Part shown: piece by piece, positions 1-11,600 of the stretch
Position numbering within the stretch: position 1 is the first letter of the stretch
Layout: each line of letters begins with the position of its first letter
DNA from: Helicoverpa zea
Lineage: Eukaryota > Arthropoda > Insecta > Lepidoptera > Noctuidae
Reading direction: 5' to 3'
NCBI RefSeq assembly: GCF_022581195.2
Contig: NC_061470.1
Coordinates: forward strand, 11,036,001-11,100,000
Length of the DNA: 64,000 nucleotides
Position numbers and translations under genes: made by a program
The notes under the pieces: generated by a model
Told to the model about the DNA's origin: nothing
Database searches by the model: none
The model's input: only the letters and a program-made list of their open reading frames with translations

Positions 1-1836
1 TTGCCTATCTGATTATCACTTGTTTGATGTTATACGATAACGATCGTTCCCAATAGTCTTTCTAGTGATCTGTTGATTTGGTTACTAGAGATAGAATATG
101 GGAATGCCCGTTAGTGTATAGTACCACCGTAAGTTATAGTTTCAAATTGTTTGTCCCATATTCGATGTTGACTTGGATTTTTTATGATCCATCTGAACAA
201 TTATGGTCATCTTACTGAAGTTCACTTTGCTCTTAATTAAACGCTTTTTATGACTTGCAGGTGACGACTTATTGCTGACGTTACTATAAATATTGTTACG
301 TCAGCTGTACGCTGTCCGATACATGTGCCATTTATATTGACAATGCAAGATTTATTTGATATGAGGAAAACTGCTTTTACAATAAATGATGTTACCATCA
401 TTTTATGGATATCTGTAATAATATTTTTTACGGAATCAAACAACAGTTAAAGTCTTAGATGTACAACAATTAACCGATTAAATTATTTGAGTAGGAGGTA
501 AAGTAAATAGATTGATTTTTGATTGTTATTGAATAGTCGAAAATAGTTTTGTACTTTCTAACAGTTTAATATCATCAAATTAAGAAATGCCTATTTTTCG
601 TTGTTAAGGCACTTCGATTCTATGACCTACTCCGTAAATATCACACAGTAAAGTAAGGTCAATATACCCAATAATACTCACCAATAGACTTTAATAACAT
701 AATTTATATTAATAGAATTCACTGGATATAATAAAATATTCGCGTTATCTGGTTTGAGCCGGTATAACGCCATTAATTCTTAGGACCTTGGTTTTGAATC
801 TGCTAAAAGGTTATTGGAACACCACTTGAGAACTAATATGGATAGCATGTGTCTTGTAACCGTCATCTGGTGCTATAATAATCTGGTGTGATAATAATTC
901 AAAATTAATTTAGCCTCACTACTGTGTACCTACTATATGTAACTTTTCTAAGTTGTATGAACTATCTAAGTACGAGTACATCTTGGACACAAATGTCTAA
1001 GTAAAGTGTTATGAAGGAAAACACTTGAGGAAACCTAGAGTTTAAAACTCTAAAAACCGCCTGAGAAGAGACCTCTGCCTTACAGAAAAATCTGATAAAC
1101 ACACATAGAAAGTTCGATTCTCGATGTGACAATCAAGTCCTTTTGTCCTTTGATTACTTATGTATATCGATACTTACATTAAACTAACGTATTATCTCTG
1201 AACGTGAAAAATAGATAAGGAAGTACAGAAATAGACTCATTTGAGAAAAGAGATACAGTAATAAATTAAAGTTATCGAAGATTCACTTCTTTTATCCATT
1301 CATTGATTAAAGCGTTTTTTAATGTCTATTAAATTATTACTGGTCATCATCTTCGGCCACGGCCACTTAAGAATATAGGCTTCCTCCATTGATTTCTAAA
1401 AGAACTAGTTAAAAGCCGAGTTACCAGTTATTACCGGAAATTACCAGAAATATGCCTTGAAGAAACTTCCACCTCTTTCTATATTAACGTCACTTAACAG
1501 GGAAAGCCAATGAGCTATGCGATGATTAATTTAATGTTGATCGATTGAGTCATTGAATATAGCTACAATTTATAACAACGATTTGAAATGATGAACGCTC
1601 ATTAATAATCAACGGAAGTATTTATCTTTCGTGTAATTCGTCATCATTGGTCTAAATTCTAAATCATTGATTAGTAGGTAAAGCTTCTTTTCATATAAGA
1701 AAGGCATGAACGTTTTGAACTCCAGTTTTCCTAACGACGTTCGCCTCAACTCAGTTCTAAGATATACTTATTAAGTACTTTGCCAGATTCCCAACCAAAT
1801 TTTATTATTTGACTAATTTCATCCATTTCTTTCCAG
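1..1836 (+). other. Usp32 intron, nothing recognised
   Basis: AT-rich sequence upstream of the first visible Usp32 exon. I saw no exon-like open frame with splice signals, and no clear repeat. It is presumed intronic because the exon at 1837 starts in mid-codon. Confidence -1.
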
Positions 1837-2615
1837 TCTGCTTCAAAATCTTCGACCTAGACAGCGATGGGGTGCTCAACAAGAAGGAACTCATCGACAT
1901 GGTGGGGATCCTGTGCACCGTTGCCAATGAGAACCTCAAGAACCAGAGCTCCCGCGCCTCCACACCTTCGGACAGTAACGACTCCGAAGGCATGGAGAAG
2001 GGGTTTGACCCTGAAGTCATACTGGTCAACTTGAGGGAGAAGCTGGTGACGGTGCCCAAGAATGGTAGGAAGCCAGTCTTCCAGTTGGGCCCTAATGGCG
2101 ATAATAAGGATGAGATTGCTGCTTTGAAGGAGGTTAGTTTTTAGCGTTTTATAAGTACGCAATCTTCGGTAGTGAGCTTATTTACCATAATCAACAGAGA
2201 CAATTATACTTTTGACGTGTAGACCCTTTCGTTATTGAAGACACGGTTTAGTGCATTCTACTGAAGTACTAAGTTCGCAGAAGGAAGATCAATCTTGCAG
2301 CCATGACAAGATGCTTGATTTTGTCAATCATTCTCATTATTCTTGACTGTCCAATACAAAGGGGTCAAGTATTTTAATGAAGCCTTAACGAATGCCCCTC
2401 CTTCCAGCAACAGCAACAGCAGCTTCAAGAAGACGAGCAACTGGAGAGCGAGGGTCTGATCGCCAACGACATGGCGCTGACGCTGGAGGACTTCCTGATC
2501 TGGAGCGTGGAGAGCGCGGAGGCGCTGGTGTCGCCCTTCCTCGACCTGCTGTTCGAGGTGTGCCACGTCGTGCTGGGGCTGCGGCCGCAGTGCAAGCATC
2601 AGGAGAGGGATATTG
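1837..2615 (+). CDS. Usp32: Usp32 exons A-B: EF-hand and linker
   Basis: Exon A (1837-2132) opens with a canonical EF-hand loop, DLDSDGVLNKKE, residues 6-17, with Asp at loop positions 1, 3 and 5 and Glu at 12, so calcium binding is plausible. It is followed by a Ser-rich linker (SSRASTPSDSNDSE). Exon B (2408-2615) starts with five consecutive Gln codons and ends in LLFEVCHVVLGLRP, a strongly conserved USP32 segment just before the DUSP domain. USP32 is the only USP family member I know that carries EF-hands, which makes this block diagnostic. Acceptors are TTTCCAG at 1836 and TTCCAG at 2407; donors are GTTAGT at 2133 and GTGAGT at 2616. Vertebrate USP32 has more EF-hands upstream; those exons are not in the window. 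Confidence -1.
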
Positions 2616-5600
2616 GTGAGTACCATAGTAAGGATGGAATATTCTAGAGTGTGTGAAAGATCGTATGGCTGAAAAGAGTGTTAATTGTGAGATGATGTCA
2701 GAAAGAGTCCCTAATAAAATTCGGGAGGGGAGGGCAATGATGATGATTTCAGCGGGGACTACGGTTAAAAGTGATGTGAAGATAAGGATTCGCTAGTCGT
2801 GCATTAATAAAAGTGCTTTCTTCACATAAATGCTATGTTTCTATTTCATATAACTGCGACTAATATTGTCCAAAATAAATGAAACAACTCAAAAAATATT
2901 ACACAACAGAACTATAATTAATTCCATCTCCATTGAAGTGCTTACAATAGCAAACATACCGCGCTATAATTAGCGTCGTACACTCCTTATATAATACTTG
3001 AACAATTTACTAATTTAACAATTCAAACAAAAATAGACTTTAACGTCATCGCGATAAGGTTATTATTACAATTAAACATTCGAAAGACCTTTAACCAGTG
3101 ACAGAGGATATTGAACTTTGTGATCATAAAAATAGAGCTTATAATTCTAGATGTTGTTTAATATGATTTAAAGTGTATGACTTACATTGCGTAGTGGCTA
3201 GTCGTGTTACAAAATGCTTGTAAACATTGTTATCTATGTATAACAGAGCCATGATACACTTGACTTACTGGAATGGAGTTATCACATCATATCGGACATG
3301 TAAACAGGAATTCTCATGTTAGGAGCTTTCTTTCTGTGTTTTTTTCTGAGGTGTATTATGTAAATTCCGAAAACCTTTTTTCTGCAATTGCCTTTTAAGA
3401 GATACTTCAGTCTTTATTATATTAATATAGACGACCTCGATGACGCAATGGTCACCATGCCGGACTGCCAAACCTGAGGTCCCGGGTTCGATTCCCGGTT
3501 CGGTCGACATTTGTGTGATGAGCATGCTTGTTGGCCGTGGTCTGGGTGTTACAATATGTATTCATAAATATGTATATATGTAGCTATATGTAGTTTATCA
3601 GTTGTGTTAGCACCCATAACACAAGTTAATAAATAACTTACCATGGGGCTAACCGACCGTGTGTGAAAAGGTGTCCAGACATTATAAAAAAAGGTGTCCA
3701 GACATTATGTCCAGACATTATTGTATGTATGAGAAAGCATTTTTGTTAGCATTATTTAATATTTTTTCCTTTAATATGACCTCAAAAAGTGCTCTAATTT
3801 TTCTCATATTTTTTATTGTACTCAATATAATATTTTTAAATAAAAATATTCTTACATCAACTTTCCCTATTTCACCATGTTATCCTCGGAGCTGTATTAC
3901 CAAGTAGCTGATGACATACACTATTCACGGGAAACACTCGACAGCACTCATATTCAGTACTACAGCTGTTATCACAAGTACATACATACCTCGTGATTAT
4001 GTTCACTCGCTACTGATTCCATGTTTATTGTTTAGATCACGTTTCTCTTCTACGATAGACAATGTAAGCTGAAGTAGGTTATTACCTATATTACCTTGAA
4101 ATATTTAAACGTCACTTAAGTTAAAGTTCTGATTATAATACGTTCTGTCGCAGAAGTATGACAGAAGTCGAGTAATGTTTGAGCTTTAACTGAGATTGAC
4201 TAATGTTTATAAAAGTATTTGGCAATAAAACTGTTAGTTTTCTCGAGTTGCATGGTTTGAAATGAAACCAGAATGAAAAAAAAACATGGATAAATGAGAT
4301 GGTATATTGAGTGCCAAAAATAAATATTTATCACCAGTGCCGGCTTTAACTTTACTAGCGCCCTGGGCGAGATTTTTACGGCGCCCCCAACTGCAATTCA
4401 AACCCATACGAAAAATAGAGACATATGCAGTTACTGATTGCGCGAGAGAAGCGAGCGCGAATTTTTTTTTATAGTTAAGATGTCAAAGCAAAAATGACCT
4501 AAAATGTAGCCCAATCGTACATAAGTTATTGCTGGTTGGTGAATGCAAAAACACGGGAACACAGGTTCTGATTGCGCGAGCGAAGCGAGCGCGAAATTTT
4601 TTGTTATATTTTAGAACTCAAAACAAAAATGACTTAAAATGTAGCCCAAACGTAGATAACTCTTTGTTGGTGTTGGCGGTTGGTTTCTTATTAATAAAAG
4701 GACTTAAAAACGACGATACCTTTTTGCTAGGGTAGACAAAAAAATGTTGAAAAATAAACTATAAAGTGAAGCAAGCTGTTTTGAGATTTGGATCACTGAA
4801 AGTCCTTAACAAATTATAATAAAAAAATAATAACAAACAAACAAACTTATAATAAAAGGCGACTGTGAAGTGAAGAAGCCGCGAGCGAAGGGAGCGCGAA
4901 TTTTTTTGAGTATTGGGACATTAAATTAAAAGTAGGTATATGTGAAAAAAAATGTAAGAGTAAAGCAAAGAAACCGCGAGCGAAGCGAGCGCGAAAATTT
5001 TTGAGTTTTGGGACATAAAAGTAGTGTATCTAACGCGCCCGGCATTGTATGACAATACATTAATTTAATTGAAATTTCTTGGTCCAGGAGCGTACCGCGG
5101 CGCCCCTGAGCCCGCGGCGCCCGGGTTATTCGCACACCCTGCACCATAGGTTAAGGCGGCCCTGATGCTATCCATACATTTGGATACAGTTCATGTAAGC
5201 TGCGATCTTTGATGAAATTTAAAACAAAAATGGGAGTAAAATTTTGATCAAGGATTGGTTTATGTCCGGCGCCCTGGGCCGTCGCCCAACCGCGCCCTAC
5301 CCTAAAGCCGCTACTGTTTATCACGTCATAGTTTTTGCCTCGACAGAATGTTGTACTAACCTTTTTCTTACATTGCCTCCAGCATATCAATGTACTTCTT
5401 TGGTATTAGGTGTTTAGAAGTGGAATCTATTGCCTGTACCGGGATAAAATACAGCCTATGTTACTCGCAAATAATGTATTTCTAATGGTGAAAGAATTTT
5501 TAAAATCGGACCAGTGTTTTTGAGTTTATGCATTACAAACAAATAAACAAAGTTTTCCTTTTTATAATATTACTATAGATTATACACTTGTTCTCTCAAT

Positions 5601-8600
5601 TAGACGTAAAACAGTCGGCAAGTGAGGACACTCCTCAACAGATAAGGCATGTTGTTTGAATATAATTACATTAATTGTCGCGATAGGTGCGTAAGTGGGT
5701 CGCACGCGCATTACGCGTCGATATTGTGATGCGAGCGTTTATTTTCATTATACAATGAATTGATTTTATTGATCATATTTGCGCACTCGTATGCGCTACA
5801 AACTAGAAAACAGAGATTTAGTTATCTCTATCAGTACATATAGCATTATGTTCACCAACCCCTTTTGTAAAAACACTTGTGAATTAGTCGGCTAACAAAT
5901 GTGCTTTCAACGTTTTATTATGTCAAAATATTGAGTACTACAGCAAAACAGCAATGTTACTGGAAATTGTCATAATCACAAACTTTTGGCAATAAGTTAA
6001 ACTTTTTGTTCCTTAAACTTCATACAGTTAATGATATCATAAGCCAAATATAATTATAATTCAAAACAATTATTCCCTTCACGTGTCACCATAATTTCAG
6101 AGAACTCATTAACTAACCCATGGGGTCTTATTACCAAAACGTTCTGTAACCAATGTGTGCGAAATCATGAAAGTCAACACAGAAACATTGAGCAAATTAA
6201 TATCTGTTGTAGGCCGTGCAAACATGTGGCCTCATTGTTTTGTGTAGCTGATTGAATGGGCAATATTCTATGCTATTTAGACGGCGACTTTCGAGCACTT
6301 GTGTGCCTGAAATATTGCCGCGACATATGTTACAATTAGTTGGTATTTTTTGCATTACGTTTTTTTTTATCAAGCTGCCTAAGTAACACCGAACTAGTTT
6401 TTTTTTTCATTAAAAAATATGATGATTTTTATATTATATCATAAGTTCGAAGTTGTTACTAATAACCTTGCAGTTCTTTTGGACAAATTTACCTTTAGCA
6501 AGCAGGGCGATTTATCTTAGAGTTGTAAGCAATACGGCGTAAACAGACTCATGGAATAGCTTTTGCCAATCTAAATCCAAAAGTGGAGCCGCCATTAAGA
6601 TTAGCTTAAACGACACACCACGGTATTTGTGTAACTATGTATGTTTTATTCCAGTCCTAGGCTGGCTACGTCGAGCAGTCCAGCGTGGCTACTCAGTGGG
6701 GCAGTTCTGGTACCTGGTGGCTGCGGAGTGGTGGGGCTCGTGGCTCGCGTACACGGCCGGCTCCAGCAGCGACAACTGCTGCCGTCCGCCGCAGCGGCAT
6801 ATTGATGAGGCCATCGTGTGTGATGAGAGCTTCACTAGTAATTCTACAGGTTGGTGGATGATATTAGGATTCCTCTTCTGATAAATTAATATTTTTTAAT
6901 GTTTTGTTAAGTATAGTCGATAAAATATGTGGTCCACCTTATGCTAAAGTTTTTTTTTTATTATTTTCATGCTTTATTTATTTTTATGCTCCCTTGGGAA
7001 AGTCGGCCATATTATATATTACAGAAACTTTTTTAAAAATTGCTTCTTGCTCGATTCTACTTTCTTGCCAACGTCTGAACATTCACATCAATGATTGAAC
7101 ATTGATTTTGACTATTTTGATGGACGAGGGTTCAAAATTATTTAGAACAACGATTTTACCACGTCAAATTTTCCCAAGAGTTGAATTTTGAAATCCCAAA
7201 ATGCCATAAGCCTTTACGAATCGACTACTGTCTTGTAGAATCGATGGGTTCCTTACTATGGCGCGCGGAGACGGCGTCGGTGGGCAGCGCGGGCAGCTCG
7301 TCCGGCGTCAGCAGCGCCGCCGCCCAGCGCGGCCACAGGCATCCCGGCCCCATCGACAACAAGCGTCTGCTCGCTCCCAACGTGCTCAAGGTACAGGCCT
7401 ACCTTCCAAGTAACTAAGTCGTGGTGCCTTCTGGAGTGGTTGTAATATGAGTATTGTGCCGTCAGGTCCGGACGCTGACGGGCGAGGGCGGGCACCTGCG
7501 CCGCGACGTGACGCTGGCGCAGCACCGCGACTTCGAGCTCGTGCCCGACGCGCTGTGGCGGGCGCTCGCGCTCTGGTACGGCGGGCCCGACCCGCTGCCA
7601 CGACAGGTACACATCTATATACCGGGTGCCACGTGACAGCACCGCGACTTCGAGCTCGTGCCCGACGCGCTGTGGCGGGCGCTCGCGCTCTGGTACGGCG
7701 GGCCCGACCCGCTGCCACGACAGGTACACATCTATATACCGGGTGCCACGTGACAGCACCGCGACTTCGAGCTCGTGCCCGACGCGCTGTGGCGGGCGCT
7801 CGCGCTCTGGTACGGCGGGCCCGACCCGCTGCCACGACAGGTACACATCTATATACCGGGTGCCACGTGACAGCACCGCGACTTCGAGCTCGTGCCCGAC
7901 GCGCTGTGGCGGGCGCTCGCGCTCTGGTACGGCGGGCCCGACCCGCTGCCACGACAGGTACACATCTATATACCGGGTGCCACGTGACAGCACCGCGACT
8001 TCGAGCTCGTGCCCGACGCGCTGTGGCGGGCGCTCGCGCTCTGGTACGGCGGGCCCGACCCGCTGCCACGACAGGTACACATCTATATACCGGGTGCCAC
8101 GTGACAGCACCGCGACTTCGAGCTCGTGCCCGACGCGCTGTGGCGGGCGCTCGCGCTCTGGTACGGCGGGCCCGACCCGCTGCCACGACAGGTACACATC
8201 TATATACCGGGTGCCACGTGACAGCACCGCGACTTCGAGCTCGTGCCCGACGCGCTGTGGCGGGCGCTCGCGCTCTGGTACGGCGGGCCCGACCCGCTGC
8301 CACGACAGGTACACATCTATATACCGGGTGCCACGTGACAGCACCGCGACTTCGAGCTCGTGCCCGACGCGCTGTGGCGGGCGCTCGCGCTCTGGTACGG
8401 CGGGCCCGACCCGCTGCCACGACAGGTACACATCTATATACCGGGTGCCACGTGACAGCACCGCGACTTCGAGCTCGTGCCCGACGCGCTGTGGCGGGCG
8501 CTCGCGCTCTGGTACGGCGGGCCCGACCCGCTGCCACGACAGGTACACATCTATATACCGGGTGCCACGTGACAGCACCGCGACTTCGAGCTCGTGCCCG

Positions 8601-11600
8601 ACGCGCTGTGGCGGGCGCTCGCGCTCTGGTACGGCGGGCCCGACCCGCTGCCACGACAGGTACACATCTATATACCGGGTGCCACGTGACAGCACCGCGA
8701 CTTCGAGCTCGTGCCCGACGCGCTGTGGCGGGCGCTCGCGCTCTGGTACGGCGGGCCCGACCCGCTGCCACGACAGGTACACATCTATATACCGGGTGCC
8801 ACGTGACAGCACCGCGACTTCGAGCTCGTGCCCGACGCGCTGTGGCGGGCGCTCGCGCTCTGGTACGGCGGGCCCGACCCGCTGCCACGACAGGTACACA
8901 TCTATATACCGGGTGCCACGTGACAGCACCGCGACTTCGAGCTCGTGCCCGACGCGCTGTGGCGGGCGCTCGCGCTCTGGTACGGCGGGCCCGACCCGCT
9001 GCCACGACAGGTACACATCTATATACCGGGTGCCACGTGACAGCACCGCGACTTCGAGCTCGTGCCCGACGCGCTGTGGCGGGCGCTCGCGCTCTGGTAC
9101 GGCGGGCCCGACCCGCTGCCACGACAGGTACACATCTATATACCGGGTGCCACGTGACAGCACCGCGACTTCGAGCTCGTGCCCGACGCGCTGTGGCGGG
9201 CGCTCGCGCTCTGGTACGGCGGGCCCGACCCGCTGCCACGACAGGTACACATCTATATACCGGGTGCCACGTGACAGCACCGCGACTTCGAGCTCGTGCC
9301 CGACGCGCTGTGGCGGGCGCTCGCGCTCTGGTACGGCGGGCCCGACCCGCTGCCACGACAGGTACACATCTATATACCGGGTGCCACGTGACAGCACCGC
9401 GACTTCGAGCTCGTGCCCGACGCGCTGTGGCGGGCGCTCGCGCTCTGGTACGGCGGGCCCGACCCGCTGCCACGACAGGTACACATCTATATACCGGGTG
9501 CCACGTGACAGCACCGCGACTTCGAGCTCGTGCCCGACGCGCTGTGGCGGGCGCTCGCGCTCTGGTACGGCGGGCCCGACCCGCTGCCACGACAGGTACA
9601 CATCTATATACCGGGTGCCACGTGACAGCACCGCGACTTCGAGCTCGTGCCCGACGCGCTGTGGCGGGCGCTCGCGCTCTGGTACGGCGGGCCCGACCCG
9701 CTGCCACGACAGGTACACATCTATATACCGGGTGCCACGTGACAGCACCGCGACTTCGAGCTCGTGCCCGACGCGCTGTGGCGGGCGCTCGCGCTCTGGT
9801 ACGGCGGGCCCGACCCGCTGCCACGACAGGTACACATCTATATACCGGGTGCCACGTGACAGCACCGCGACTTCGAGCTCGTGCCCGACGCGCTGTGGCG
9901 GGCGCTCGCGCTCTGGTACGGCGGGCCCGACCCGCTGCCACGACAGGTACACATCTATATACCGGGTGCCACGTGACAGCACCGCGACTTCGAGCTCGTG
10001 CCCGACGCGCTGTGGCGGGCGCTCGCGCTCTGGTACGGCGGGCCCGACCCGCTGCCACGACAGGTACACATCTATATACCGGGTGCCACGTGACAGCACC
10101 GCGACTTCGAGCTCGTGCCCGACGCGCTGTGGCGGGCGCTCGCGCTCTGGTACGGCGGGCCCGACCCGCTGCCACGACAGGTACACATCTATATACCGGG
10201 TGCCACGTGACAGCACCGCGACTTCGAGCTCGTGCCCGACGCGCTGTGGCGGGCGCTCGCGCTCTGGTACGGCGGGCCCGACCCGCTGCCACGACAGGTA
10301 CACATCTATATACCGGGTGCCACGTGACAGCACCGCGACTTCGAGCTCGTGCCCGACGCGCTGTGGCGGGCGCTCGCGCTCTGGTACGGCGGGCCCGACC
10401 CGCTGCCACGACAGGTACACATCTATATACCGGGTGCCACGTGACAGCACCGCGACTTCGAGCTCGTGCCCGACGCGCTGTGGCGGGCGCTCGCGCTCTG
10501 GTACGGCGGGCCCGACCCGCTGCCACGACAGGTACACATCTATATACCGGGTGCCACGTGACAGCACCGCGACTTCGAGCTCGTGCCCGACGCGCTGTGG
10601 CGGGCGCTCGCGCTCTGGTACGGCGGGCCCGACCCGCTGCCACGACAGGTACACATCTATATACCGGGTGCCACGTGACAGCACCGCGACTTCGAGCTCG
10701 TGCCCGACGCGCTGTGGCGGGCGCTCGCGCTCTGGTACGGCGGGCCCGACCCGCTGCCACGACAGGTACACATCTATATACCGGGTGCCACGTGACAGCA
10801 CCGCGACTTCGAGCTCGTGCCCGACGCGCTGTGGCGGGCGCTCGCGCTCTGGTACGGCGGGCCCGACCCGCTGCCACGACAGGTACACATCTATATACCG
10901 GGTGCCACGTGACAGCACCGCGACTTCGAGCTCGTGCCCGACGCGCTGTGGCGGGCGCTCGCGCTCTGGTACGGCGGGCCCGACCCGCTGCCACGACAGG
11001 TACACATCTATATACCGGGTGCCACGTGACAGCACCGCGACTTCGAGCTCGTGCCCGACGCGCTGTGGCGGGCGCTCGCGCTCTGGTACGGCGGGCCCGA
11101 CCCGCTGCCACGACAGGTACACATCTATATACCGGGTGCCACGTGACAGCACCGCGACTTCGAGCTCGTGCCCGACGCGCTGTGGCGGGCGCTCGCGCTC
11201 TGGTACGGCGGGCCCGACCCGCTGCCACGACAGGTACACATCTATATACCGGGTGCCACGTGACAGCACCGCGACTTCGAGCTCGTGCCCGACGCGCTGT
11301 GGCGGGCGCTCGCGCTCTGGTACGGCGGGCCCGACCCGCTGCCACGACAGGTACACATCTATATACCGGGTGCCACGTGACAGCACCGCGACTTCGAGCT
11401 CGTGCCCGACGCGCAGTGGCGGGCGCTCGCGCTCTGGTACGGCGGGCCCGACCCGCTGCCACGACAGGTACACATCTATATACCGGGTGCCACGTGACAG
11501 CACCGCGACTTCGAGCTCGTGCCCGACGCGCTGTGGCGGGCGCTCGCGCTCTGGTACGGCGGGCCCGACCCGCTGCCACGACAGGTACACATCTATATAC

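Noticed and set aside
3430..3510. Possible tRNA gene on the plus strand
   Set aside because: The B box is good but it continues into a SINE body and repeat tail.
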